Of a stretch of 64,000 bases of DNA, positions 10,151 through 20,910 are shown piece after piece (the first letter of the stretch is position 1; the number at the start of each line of letters is the position of its first letter). A program made the position numbers and the translations under genes. Below the pieces are notes generated by a model. It did no database searches. It was not told where the DNA came from and saw nothing but the letters and a program-made list of their open reading frames with translations. The stretch spans positions 735,001 through 799,000 of the forward strand of contig CAJHZI010000589.1 in NCBI GenBank assembly GCA_905160935.1, in the 5' to 3' direction. This DNA comes from Enchytraeus crypticus (taxonomy: Eukaryota > Annelida > Clitellata > Enchytraeida > Enchytraeidae).

Positions 10151-10471
10151 CGCCAAGCGGCCTGTTTATGAAGTGTTCATTATCGCGGGAGATTGTGGAA
10201 CACTGTATAAATTACGCATGGCATTTTTATTGTTAAGAAATACAATAGAGATTGACTATAAACAAAATTATTATTCTTTGTTTATGAAATTTTAATTTGT
10301 TTAGCGAAGGTGTTTAATATTGAAATTTTAAAAAATCCGTTTAGCGTCCCGTAGGCTATATCAATATTCGGGGTCGACACGAAAGGGTCTAGATAGGAAA
10401 TGGAACATTAAGGTAGCGTATATATCGATTTGACACCAACACATTTGCACAACTATGTTTTTATTTTTCTC
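10151..10471. other. Unassigned AT-rich sequence
   Basis: No gene or repeat was recognised here. Confidence 0.4.
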
Positions 10472-10543
10472 GTCGCAAAGCAGTCACGAACTCGCGACCT
10501 CTCGTTCTAGAGGAGAGCTCTTTATCACTGCACCACTAGTCAT
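10472..10543 (-). pseudogene. tRNA-like sequence
   Basis: The minus strand reads TAGTGGTGCAGTGATAAAGA (A-box-like), CTCTCCTCTAGAACGAGAGG (anticodon-arm-like) and GCGAGTTCGTGACTGC (degenerate B-box). The arms are partly paired. Probably a tRNA pseudogene or the head of a tRNA-derived SINE. Confidence 0.45.
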
Positions 10544-10767
10544 TCAATTATATATAAAAAACAATATTGAAATTTAAAAATGATACTTAATTCGGTAACG
10601 CTTATCTCTGTATGTCAAAAGCATCTATAGTAATTTTATTTTAATTTGGCCTACTCATTAAAACTATTAATTTCTATGTAGAATGCTCAAGTTAAAATAG
10701 GTTTAGGCCGATATGTGCGCCGAAATTATAGGTGTGCGGGACAAGTCATCAGATCTGAAAACTGACG

Positions 10768-11092
10768 CGGCCACACACGATCAAATTTATCTGAAAATAT
10801 ATCTGTTCAGATGAATTTGATGGTTTTCCCATCAGTTTTGAAAACCGACGCTCGTCAGTTTTTCCATCAGTTTTTGCCCACACACGATCAAATTTATCTG
10901 TTCAGATATCTGAACAGATGTCTGTTCAGATAAGTTTGATCAGTTAAATGTGATCGTGTGTGGAGAAACTAGGTCATCAGTTCTCTCGTCAGTTTTCAAA
11001 TCTGACGCGGCCACACACGATCAAATTCATCTGTTCAGATATCTGAACAGATATCTGAACAGATGAGTTTGTTGGCAAAACTGATCGTGTGT
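10768..11092. repeat. Palindromic module cluster 2
   Basis: Same module as at 8734-8985: CCACACACGATCAAATTTAT, TCAGATATCTGAACAGATGT and TGATCGTGTGTGG. It holds at least two long palindromes (about 10875-10970 and 11010-11092), with CATCAGTTTT spacers between. Confidence 0.9.
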
Positions 11093-11098
11093 AACTCA

Positions 11099-11250
11099 CC
11101 CTCTCTCTCTCGCGCTCGCTTTCTCTACCTCTGTCTTTTCATTCAATGTTTAATTACAGATCCATGGCATATAACTCAACCACGTTCTACTTCTTTTCTT
11201 ATCATGTTCACATACGAATGCTTTATAAAATCATCAAAGACTATGTGATT
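11099..11250 (-). mobile_element. LINE A 3'-end fragment, diverged
   Basis: CT-rich start, then GATCCATGGCATATAACTCA and later CACATACGAATG and AAATCATC, in the same order as the LINE A 3' end. Confidence 0.5.
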
Positions 11251-12386
11251 TAGTGTTTCCCAACCTATCTTTCAACAACAACAACAACAACAACGACAAA
11301 CAAATAATCAGAATAGGCCTACTATTGTTCTCCACAAGCATTGCGATGCGTGAGGGTTCGCGAGAATCAAATCTGTTAATTTGATACAAGCCTCGCATAC
11401 GAATGACAAGGGTTCAGAGCCCACATTAGTTAACAAATGATGGATAACCATTTAGAATGTTAATCTTGCATCGGAGTTGGCTCTATACATAGCAAAAATA
11501 TGATTAACCATGAAAATAATTAATAATTAATACCTGTCAGGAACCTGTAAAGCGGTCTCCAAGACCGGACGCCGGCCATGCAACCGCTATAGAAATTTTC
11601 GGAGTTTATTATTATTATTATTATTATTAAGTTAGTACACTTAGCTGCGCCAAACCAGTCGACGTTGATAAATAAGAAACACTGATTTGATGGCTGAGCT
11701 GATATCACGCTCTTTAGATAAGCAATAGGCCATTAGTCCTAACCACTGCAGAATCATTTCTGAAGAAACTCTTACGGTGCAGAATGACCATACGAATGAA
11801 CCAGTGTTTTGCAGTTAACGAAGTTATGAAGTAAAAATACTTCGTTAAAAATAAAAAATACTCAAATGATACTTTTACATGTGACGCAAAATTCGTTTGT
11901 CTGGGTAATATTTACTTGTAATAAATTTTTGTTAAAGTACTTTTACTTTTACAGCCGCTGAGCTGAAAAATCGCGTCACTTTTGAAAAACTGAATGGATG
12001 TCTATCGCCAATTTTTTATACTAAATAACAAATGCTAGGAGAATGAGAAATGTAATCCAATCTATATCATATCATTGATTTAGCGCCAGTGACGACGATA
12101 AATCAAGTGTGTGAAGAAACTATGATTGTTTAGACGATAATGCCCAGTGTTTTATATACATGTAGGCTAGTTCCGTGATGAGTGATATCTTAAATCTATA
12201 TCATCATCTTAAATCTTATATCTTAAATATCATCATCTTAAATCTTATATACTAAATCTAAATCATTCTCGGTGAAGACTGATGAATGATTATCTTAAAT
12301 CTACCAAAAATATTTTATTAGGCGGAGTAAAAGTTAATAGTTAAATTTGATTATTTGAACAGTCTGAAATTATGACCTGGATAAAG

Positions 12387-12388
<2 letters not shown>
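11251..12388. other. Unassigned sequence with simple repeats
   Basis: Contains (CAA)n at about 11274-11295, (TTA)n at 11607-11630 and an imperfect array of ATCTTAAATCTTATATC units at about 12187-12310. No gene recognised. Confidence 0.45.
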
Positions 12389-12462
<74 letters not shown>

Positions 12463-12469
12463 TATATAG
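12389..12469. repeat. (TA)n microsatellite
   Basis: About 80 bp of TA units with a short CACACA interruption near the end. Confidence 0.96.
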
Positions 12470-12559
12470 AATAAGAATTAAAATCAATGTTATTTTATAA
12501 AAAAAACATTTTCTGCGAAAATCTTCGAATTATGTATTCTTGAAACAATCCTAATACGC

Positions 12560-12561
<2 letters not shown>

Positions 12562-12597
<36 letters not shown>
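12562..12597. repeat. (CT)n microsatellite
   Basis: Eighteen CT units. Confidence 0.96.
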
Positions 12598-12601
<4 letters not shown>

Positions 12602-12714
12602 CACTCAAGACGTCATCACTCAATGGAGGGCGCAACAAGTACGTCTTCCTATCCACATGCTGGTCTCATCATTAACATTGAACTCAATTCCTTTTCGTTT
12701 CTTTTATAATTTTT

Positions 12715-12795
12715 ACAATCAATCAAGCAATAATCAATCAATCAATGAGATTTAATGTCTGGTTCCTCGCCATAAGGCAATGTCAGGGACGTCAA
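12715..12795 (-). mobile_element. LINE E 3'-terminal fragment with (TTGA)n tail
   Basis: The minus strand ends with GACGTCCCTGACATTGCCTT, ATGGCGAGGAACCAGACATT, then (TGAT)n. It matches the ends at 17515 and 42880 and has lost all coding sequence. Confidence 0.7.
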
Positions 12796-13744
12796 ATGTA
12801 AGTTTCATTTAAATTTTCAGCTAATACTCCTAGTGCTTTAAGCCATCAGGGCAAGCAAGATCAAGCGTTAACATAAATGTCAAGCTCCAGACTGTGAAGA
12901 AGAGTTTAGAGGTGTACATTGTATGCCATAAGCGTCAGAAACATTTATGTTATTAAATAAATTAGAAATGGAAAGGTTTAGATACACTCCATGCCCAATA
13001 TTTGTCAAAAACCTCTTTGCCTAATCGTGTCATCTTTCAAATATTGTTGCCTATCTTCAGGCATTAACAGGCCGTACATGTACACACACACATGTACATC
13101 TCGGATATTTGTTTGGTTGGTTAACTCTAATTTTAAAAAATACTATAGAATTGTAGGTCTGAGAGTGGAAGTGATGAAATATAATCATCATCATCAAAAA
13201 TACACAAACTATACATTGTACGTTATTTATTATATAATATAATACTGCATGACATATCACTATTTAATAATAATAGAAAATATTATTGATACAAAATTGC
13301 AGTTAACAATTGGCTTAAGTTTTTTACATAATTGTTGACAGCAAGAAGCCATTCAGTGTCATTATCGATGAACTATAACAGGGCTACAACACTATCTCCT
13401 TGACAAGAAAATATATATCAGAAGTTCTGAATCGTATCATCTTGTACGTCATGATATGTCTGGTATTGTCCTCCACGTCATGTACCTGGCATTAAGTGGA
13501 CAGACAGATATGAAAGTGTTCAGGTCTGGCATAAACGTTCTAAAAATTGTTAGAAAAGTGTGGATCAGGTATAAACTTCCTAGAAGTGGTTAGGAAAGTG
13601 TGACAATTTCCATCATCATGTTGGTGACCTCAAAATGCCAAGTAGTTCTGCGTTGCGAGTCACCTGACTATGTAAAATAAAATGAAGAATTCCAATGCTA
13701 GGTGAGAGCCAGCGTATTATCAGCAATCATAACAACAACTCAGA
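12796..13744. other. Unassigned sequence
   Basis: No gene recognised. An imperfect direct duplication of about 42 bp lies at 13524-13605 (GGCATAAACGTTCTA and GGTATAAACTTCCTA, each followed by a TTAG-AAAGTGTG block). Confidence 0.4.
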
Positions 13745-13905
13745 ATCCACACTTTTCCCAAGCTATAGGCAATATAAGGTATGAGTAAGGCATAGACTTA
13801 GTGAAGGAATTAACTTATTGATCTATGGAGTGCTCTTATGGAGCGAGAATACGGACTTTGAGTATGAATATGTACCTTGAACCTGCCACTTGCAGTGCAC
13901 TGAAG
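13745..13905 (+). mobile_element. 335-bp element, 5'-truncated
   Basis: Starts at ACTTTTCCCAAGCTATAGGC, contains GGAGTGCTCTTATGGAGCGA and ends CTGCCACTTGCAGTGCACTG, followed by (GA)n-like sequence. Confidence 0.6.
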
Positions 13906-13929
13906 AGAGAGAGGGAGAACAATAATTAG

Positions 13930-14600
13930 CATACAAACATATTATTCTTTTTCTAGTGCACGGCCTAATGGCAGGTCCACGACATATAATTCTTCCAACC
14001 AATTCTATCCTCAGTCTTCTTTTTCATCTCTATATACGAATTTGTTACCAAATCATCCAACATCCCTGTCTTGGTCTTCCCCTAACTCTTTTCCCTTGCA
14101 TTATTCCCTCTTTTTACATCCTTTATCAAACCATCCTCTATCATACATCCTTAATCAAACCCTATAATATGTCCTATCCAGCTTTTCCTTCTATTTATTA
14201 GCGCAGTTATTAACTGTCTATTTTTACTGACTCTTTCAATAACTTCTTCATTAGTAGTTTTGTCAGTGTAACTAATCTTTTCCATCCTTCTTCATAACCA
14301 CGTTTCAAATGCCTCTAGTCTCCTGACATCTTCTTTCTTTAATGTCCACGTTTCACATCCGTACATAATTGTCAACCAGAACAATGTTTTCACAACCTTT
14401 AACTTAGTGTTTGTCCCAATGCCTTTTGTTAGTAGTTCTTTTCTCATTTCAAAAGCCTCTTTCGCCTGCGCAATTATACACTTTATTTATGTTTCACACT
14501 TTACATCATCCGTGATGGCGTGGCCCAAATACTTAGAGCCTCTTATCTGTTCCAATCGCGTTTTTTCACTGTAATATTTACATCTCTATCATTCCTAGAC
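13930..14600 (-). mobile_element. LINE A 3' region, diverged subcopy
   Basis: The minus strand carries the C-terminal reverse transcriptase region in broken frames (TLKKEDVRRLEAFE-like text around 14290-14345) and ends at a degenerate CTGCCATTAGGCCGTGCAC. More diverged than the copy at 20868-23390. Confidence 0.6.
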
Positions 14601-14999
14601 ACTCTCATAACCATATTATAAACATATTACATAATATAAAAATTATACTAACACTGCGCACTAACACTGCAGTATCGGATTCGCCTAGGCCTAAAAATAG
14701 CCGTCAGTGTGCGAGACAGCAGCATATCTAGGCCCTTTTTCTAGGGTAGCAAGATAACTAGCGCAACTCTTTTTGCCTCGATTTTTTGTTAGCTCTTTTA
14801 ACAATAAAATACAATTTCTATACGGTATCACCTTAAAGGGAGATACATGCATTTTACAGTTGTTACATGGACGTCGCATGTAACAAGCTAGTATTCGTAC
14901 ACTGGAAATTTACTATCTGATCCTACTCGTATTCCTCTACTATATTCTATTCTCTACTCTGCTCTACTACTGTCAGATCTATAACCTTCCTATTCTCTC
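14601..14999. other. Unassigned sequence
   Basis: No recognisable gene or element terminus. Confidence 0.4.
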
Positions 15000-15410
15000 T
15001 TAGTGCACTGCATACTGGCAGGTCCATGGTATATAACGCCTCCACTCTTTTTGACTGTCTTACGCTTTCCTCTTCATCTCCACATATGCGTGGGTCTTTA
15101 AATCATCTAACATATCTAATCTCGGCCTGCCTCTGCCTCTATTTCCTTCCATTCTACCTTCTGTGACCCTTTTAATACACTTTCCCCCTTAGAATGTGTT
15201 CTTTGAATGTATCCAACTCTTCTTTCTACTTCTTAGTATATTAATCAACTGTCTATCAGTACCAACTCCCACCAGAACTTCCTCATTTGTAACCTTTTGA
15301 GTTCAGATAAATCCTTTCCAATCTTCTCCATATTCAAATTTCCAGTGGCTCTATGCTTCCTCTTGAATCAATGCCTATTGAAAGATGCCTCAATCAATGC
15401 CTCCACGTCC
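15000..15410 (-). mobile_element. LINE A 3' region
   Basis: From TTAGTGCACTGCATACTGGC at 15000, the sequence follows LINE A colinearly (shared text such as GGTCTTTAAATCATCTAACA) to about 15400. It is not adjacent to a long microsatellite. Confidence 0.75.
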
Positions 15411-15419
15411 TATTTCGCC

Positions 15420-16765
15420 TTCGTCTAAGAAACCTTCCTACTATTAAAGACATATTCAAACGAAATATCCCAAAGTCTGGGAGAAAAGGCTGCTGGTAAG
15501 CAGTAAATGTTAATATTCCTGTAAAGTTCAAGAGCATCGGTCAGCTCGCTAAGCGTTTATTGTAGTATCATTAAGTTGATTATTGACTATAGACCTAAAA
15601 GTCACAGTGTTTATGTGTATGCCTACTACCAAATATAATAAACATTTTTCTAAATATTTCCTAACTTGAAAGAGCATTTTCGCTGCCAATAATTACATAA
15701 GAAAGTTAAAAGAAATTTTTTTACTCTTTGTAGAAACTATAGGCTCTCTAACAGTTATAACTCTTTCAATAATAAATATATTTTGTCAATTTTGAGGTTG
15801 GCTGTAAATTTGTATACGAAGTTTGCATTGCAAATAGTATTGCTGAGATAAATATTGAGAAGCTATTTCGAGTTTTGGTGAACTATAACGATTTTGCTAG
15901 GGGGTTTATTTTTGGCTCAGTCAGTAAGTTATCAAAAATTAAATTCTTATTACTTAATGGCATTACTTTTCCACTCTATATCTTTACTCAAAATAATATT
16001 ATCAGAGTTATAGGTGAATAAATAATTAATACTCTCATTCCTAAATTAGCAATATAAGACGCAGACTTTAATGTTTAAAAATATCATTGATGATGCCTGT
16101 TCAATTGTTCAAAGCAAAACTATTTAAAAAATCTGAATACGAAAGTCTATATAAAAATGAAAATCGTTCCAATATTTGTTACACACAATTAATATAAGCT
16201 AAAACACAGTTACACAGAATGCGAGAACGTCCTTTAATTGGTTAGAGACAAATGGCTCATGAGGATATATAATTGTTATAGTTTATATTACTTTATAAAT
16301 GCATTAAGTCTTTATCCTCATGAATGGATGTCAAAAATTAATTATGCAGGAATCTAACTACAGCCTCATGTTTAATACTTTACAGGACAGAATGTTACAG
16401 TCTAAGCCTTCAAAATGGGTCATCCTTCAATCTCAGCCAAACCACAACAATATTTTGGATAGGAGTTTTAAAACACTAAAATGTAATACATTTTAAAAGA
16501 GTGCTCCAATACTTCTGTCTGAAGAAAGTATAATGGAAGAAATGCTGTATTGAATGATAGACTCCATTTGCTGTTATCTCTCAGTGACATATTCTCTCTG
16601 TTAATTGCTTCTGCAATTAATCAATCAACAAAACAATTAATGAATAAATAAATAGAGATCAGTAAGTATTAAAATCAATAATTAACTAGACTGTAAAGAA
16701 CAGGTTAATAAATACTTAACTACAAGAAAGCAATAAGTTCGTAATCCAATAATAAAATCAATCCA
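15420..16765. other. Unassigned MOB3-flanking AT-rich sequence
   Basis: About 1.3 kb with no recognisable coding region. A missing last MOB3 exon should lie on the minus strand somewhere below 17033, but I could not find it here. Confidence 0.4.
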
Positions 16766-16940
16766 TCGCCTCTCTCAGTGTACTGTCTATTGTCTGATCC
16801 ATGTCATATAACTTATCCGTCCGTACATATCTATCCTCTGCTATCTCTTCATTTCAACGTACGCACAAGTTACAAAGCATCCAGCATCCCAAGTGTCGGT
16901 CTTACCTTAACCTTCCTTCCATTCCTCTTTGCCTCTGTTA

Positions 16941-16942
<2 letters not shown>
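16766..16942 (-). mobile_element. LINE A 3'-end fragment
   Basis: TCAGTGTACTGTCTATTGTC, then CATGTCATATAACT and a colinear but diverged LINE A end. It runs directly into (TA)n. Confidence 0.55.

Positions 16943-16995
<53 letters not shown>
16943..16995. repeat. (TA)n microsatellite
   Basis: About 26 TA units, 38 bp from the donor site of a MOB3 exon. Confidence 0.96.
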
Positions 16996-16997
<2 letters not shown>

Positions 16998-17032
16998 CTA
17001 TGGTACTTGACTGACTGAGAGAAGAAACTCAC

Positions 17033-17119
17033 TAGAGGTTCCAATTCCTTCTTGTCTACCAGGCCGAACTCGCACACAAAGTAGTAAAAGTGTTTGTAGC
17101 ACGTGTTCACGTGCGGCTC
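17033..17119 (-). CDS. MOB3: MOB3-type protein, penultimate coding exon
   Basis: Eighty-seven bases, 29 codons, between an acceptor (TGTGTTAG, 17121-17120) and a consensus donor GTGAGT (17032-17027). The peptide is [19 protein letters not shown], then [10 protein letters not shown]. It matches the C-terminal helices of class III MOB proteins nearly residue for residue. Both introns are phase 0. Family members end about 10 residues after ELEPL, so one more short exon is expected below 17033. Reading through the donor enters the (TA)n tract without a stop, which supports splicing here. Confidence 0.93.
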
Positions 17120-17401
17120 CTAACACACAACAAACATAAACAAAATATTAGAAGTATTAGAAGTCAGAATTTCTCAAATTGTACGCAGTAGCGTAAATTC
17201 ACCATGTTCTGGGGGGTCAATTTAAGAAGGATCATTTTTCCATGCTCTGTCTGTTGCATTTTTTTGGCCTTTTCGAGCAATTAGTGGCGGGGGAGGAACA
17301 AGCAATGTCGAAGTAGGAGACCTAAATTATTTGACCACATTTTTACTTCCGCCCACGCCTCCGGACAGAGTTCAAAATTACTATCTACACCCTTCTATGA
17401 C

Positions 17402-17404
<3 letters not shown>
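17120..17404. other. MOB3 intron, unassigned
   Basis: Contains the polypyrimidine/TTTATGTTTG region of the acceptor; otherwise nothing recognised. Confidence 0.4.
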
Positions 17405-17463
<59 letters not shown>

Positions 17464-17477
17464 ATATATATATATAT

Positions 17478-17514
<37 letters not shown>
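17405..17514. repeat. (TA)n microsatellite
   Basis: About 110 bp of TA units with three CAA interruptions, adjoining the 3' tail of LINE E at 17515. Confidence 0.96.
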
Positions 17515-17515
<1 letters not shown>

Positions 17516-18975
17516 ATCAATCAATAAGAATTTAACGTCCGGTTCCTCGCCCTAAGGCAATGTCAGGAACGTCTCTTGCAGACTCTACACAACTACACAA
17601 CAGGCGCCAAAGCACCACACGATGACGACAGAGTACACAGAGACCACAAGAGAAAGCGAGATCAAAACAGTGCAAGTCCAAGATCCGAGGCAAGCGGGTC
17701 AGAATTTAGACTATGGCGGAAAGAGATGGGTTTTAGCTTGCCAAGGAAAGTACCAATACCAAGATCGAAGATCTTGTGGCAGAGAGTTCCATACTGTCGG
17801 AGCATAAAACATGAAGGAGCGTCTGCCCATGGCATATTTAATATTTGGTAGAGTAAGAAAGTTTTTACTAGAGCAACGAAGACTACGAGAGGGTTGATAG
17901 ATTGATAAAGGATCAAATAGATAGGATGGTTTACCAAAATTTAACTTTTGAAGGTCAAGGAAGCTGTCTTGAATTTTATACGTTCGGAGACTGGTAGCCA
18001 GTTCAGTTTCTGAAGAAGAGGTGTGGGATTTGAGCATTTTTACATTACAGACGACTCGAGAAAGAGAATTTTGAACGTGTTGGAGACGAATTAGAGAGGT
18101 CTTTGGGAGATCATCCAGCAGAGAGTTACAGTAATCAAGTTTAGAATGGACAAGCGCATTAGCTAATACAGTGGCGGAATTAGTATCAAGGGACTTATGA
18201 ATTTGACGTAATTGACGGATATGGAAAAAAGAAGAACGACAGACTGCTGAAATATGAGTTTTAAAGTTTAGATTTGAATAAAAAATTACACCATGGTTAC
18301 GTGCAGAATCTGTGGGTATTAAGGGGATATCTTTAAATGTAATGGTTGAGCTAGTTATTTTATGACGCTGCTGATGCCGATGAGAAGGTATTCCGTTTTT
18401 GAAGGATTGACAACAAGACGATTAGCGCAAAACCAGGAGTGGACTAGATCAAGGGTAGATGTTAAGTTTGGACAGAGCATTAGAAAATCAGGACTAGAGA
18501 ATGTGATGTAAATCTGGGTGTCATCAGCATAAAAGTGAAATTTCAGCATCGAATCAGTTAACAAGTGACTTAAGGGGGTGGTATACAAGGTGAAAAGGAG
18601 GGGACCAAGCACAGAACCCTGAGGGACTCCACAAGGTAGAGTGCAGGATGGTGATAAAGTGTTTTCAATAATTACAGATTGGGTACGCTGTGAGAGGTAT
18701 GAGGAGAGGAGGCCATGAGCATTGTCAGAGATACCGAAGCTAGAATTGAGTCTAGAAGGGAGTATATTGAGTTTATGGTGTCAAAAGCAGCACAGTGATC
18801 GAGAAGAACTAGGGTAGATACGCGTTGTGCGTCTATGGCTAGACAAAGATCATTGTGGATTTTGGTTAGTGCGGTTTCAGTTGAGTAGAATTTACGATAG
18901 GCAGATTGAAAAGGTGAGAGTGATGAGAAAGAATCTAAATAAAGACAAGGCCGTGAATCCTTTCGAGGACTTTGA
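17515..18975 (-). mobile_element. LINE E (CR1/L2-like) 3' half
   Basis: Minus-strand frame 18355-18612 gives GPLLFTLYTTPLSHLL and the catalytic FYADDTQIYITF, followed by WFCANRLVVNPSKTEYLL. Further down, 17711-18037 gives YAPTVWNSLPQDLR near the end of the protein. This is the reverse transcriptase palm, thumb and C-terminal segment of a CR1/L2-like element. The non-coding 3' end reads GACATTGCCTTAGGGCGAGG and GGACGTTAAA, then (TTGA)n. The 5' side runs into (TA)n at 18983. Many stops; inactive. Confidence 0.85.
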
Positions 18976-18982
18976 ATAGGAA

Positions 18983-19054
<72 letters not shown>
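18983..19054. repeat. (TA)n microsatellite
   Basis: About 36 TA units between LINE E and a 335-bp element. Confidence 0.96.
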
Positions 19055-19057
<3 letters not shown>

Positions 19058-19398
19058 CGTGTTGAGCTCGGGTGCAGTTGGACCACTGCAGAACTGGGCA
19101 ACCGTAAACAATCTGCTGCGTGAACGTAAGAGACGAGTAAGGCAGGCGTTAAGGATGGCAAGAGGGGACCCACCTCACCAACAAATATTTTCCCACAGGA
19201 ATACATGGTAACTAATCCATCTAAGGCAGCGGGAAACCACCTCAGAAGCCGTACTTTTCCAAAGCTATAGGCATCATAAGGTATGGATAAGACATAGATT
19301 TTGTTAAAGAAATAACTTATTGTTATTGATCTAAGGAGTGCTCTTATATAGCGAGAAAGAATATGTACCATGAACATGCCACTTGGCAGTGCACTGAA

Positions 19399-19403
<5 letters not shown>
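19055..19403 (+). mobile_element. 335-bp element, full copy
   Basis: CCCCGTGTTGAGCTCGGGTG at the start and TGCCACTTGGCAGTGCACTG at the end, matching 6045-6380 in reverse. It includes AAGAGGGGACCCACCTCACC. Followed directly by (TA)n. Confidence 0.7.

Positions 19404-19438
<35 letters not shown>
19401..19438. repeat. (TA)n microsatellite
   Basis: About 19 TA units between two copies of the 335-bp element. Confidence 0.95.
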
Positions 19439-19439
<1 letters not shown>

Positions 19440-19474
19440 ATGCGTTTAAATTATACATATAATTTTTAATATAC

Positions 19475-19622
19475 TTTTCCAAAGCTATAGGCTTCATGAG
19501 GTATGGATAAGACATAGATTTTGTTAAAGAAATAACTTATTGTTATTGATCTAAGGAGTGCTCTGATATAGCGAGAAAGAATATGTACCATGAACATGCC
19601 ACTTGGCAATGCACTAAAGACA
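19475..19622 (+). mobile_element. 335-bp element, 5'-truncated, near-identical neighbour
   Basis: Repeats 19252-19400 with few changes (TTTTCCAAAGCTATAGGC through CACTTGGCAATGCACTAAAG). Probably a duplication rather than an independent insertion, because the internal text is almost the same. Confidence 0.7.
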
Positions 19623-19644
19623 TGAAGTACCTCATACCTTATGT

Positions 19645-19704
<60 letters not shown>
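19645..19704. repeat. (TA)n microsatellite
   Basis: About 30 TA units, at the 3' end of the LINE A copy that starts at 19722. Confidence 0.96.
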
Positions 19705-19707
<3 letters not shown>

Positions 19708-19721
19708 GGCCTATATATATC

Positions 19722-20700
19722 TCTTAGTGCACTGCGTACTGGCAGGTCCATGGTATATAACGCCTCCACTTTTCTCTGTCTTCCGCTTTTCTTTTCATTT
19801 TTACACGAGTGGTTCTTTAAATCATCTGACAGATCAAATCTCGGCCTGCCCCTGCATTTTTCCTCTTCCATTCTACCTTCTATGACCTCTTTTAATAGAC
19901 CTTATCCCCTTAGAATGTGTCTTATCCAACTCTTCTTATTATTTCTTAATACATTTATCAACTGTCTATGGGTACCAACTCTCTCCAGAACTTCCTCATT
20001 TGTAACCTTTTAGTCCAGCTAATCTTTTCTATTCCTCTCCAAATGCACATTTCAAATGCCTCCAGTTTCCTAGTATCTTCCTTCCTTAAGGTCCATGCAA
20101 TATAATGTCATCCATATAATAGAGTGATCCAAACCAAAGTTTTCACTATCTTTATCTTTGTGTCTTTCTTGAGATTTTTTGTTAAAAGTTCTTTCCTATT
20201 ACCAAAGGCCGCATTTGCTTGTGCAATCTTACTGCATATTTCAGTCTCACATTTCCCGTCATCAGTTATAGCATGACGCAAAAATTTGAAACTGCTTACC
20301 CGTTCCAATTTCGTACCATTTATTGTGATATTAACTTCACCTTTATTATTGGACACTCTCATAACCTTGGTCTTTTTTATATTAATCTTCAGGCCTTAAC
20401 TCAATGCCGTGTCATTCAACCTAGTCATTATCTTCTGCAGTCCAGTCTCGCTGCCCGCTACCATTCCTTGGTCATCTGCAAATCGTACATCTTGCAACAA
20501 TTTTTCATCCTTTTATTCCTTCTTCCATGTCTTCCACATCATTGCATCAGCATAAATTTTAAACAGCAGCGGGGAAATGCTACAATCTTGTCCTACTCCA
20601 CGTCTTATATCATTGTTTCTTCTGAGTATTCTTGTTGGATTTTGATTACAGCTCCATGATTTATGTACAAGTTTAAAATTAGTCTTCTATCTCTCCAGTC
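19722..20700 (-). mobile_element. LINE A (RTE-like) 3' region
   Basis: Minus-strand segments match LINE A: 20108-20362 reads NNKGEVNITINGTKLERVSS and KFLRHAITDDGKCETEICSK. The terminal hairpin motif CTGCCAGTACGCAGTGCACT is at about 19727-19746. The reverse transcriptase palm is partly present, up to about 20700. Frameshifts throughout. Confidence 0.82.
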
Positions 20701-20867
20701 AATTCCTATTCTTTTCTAGATATTCATCATTGTTAATCATCATTCGAGTGGAATCCGTAACTTTTGGACTTAGTTCCGGTTCAGGTTGAAGTCCGAGTTC
20801 TAATGTGTTAACTTGTACGCCTACATACGTTGGCCTACATACTGTTATCCTATATTCCTCTGTCGCA

Positions 20868-20868
20868 G

Positions 20869-20909
<41 letters not shown>
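20868..20909. repeat. (CT)n microsatellite
   Basis: About 20 CT units directly at the 3' end of LINE A. Confidence 0.96.

Positions 20910-20910
<1 letters not shown>

Noticed and set aside
12991-13022. Possible last MOB3 exon on the minus strand (a KDD-T-x-R-like reading)
   Set aside because: No acceptor AG in the right phase, and the residues do not match the family end.
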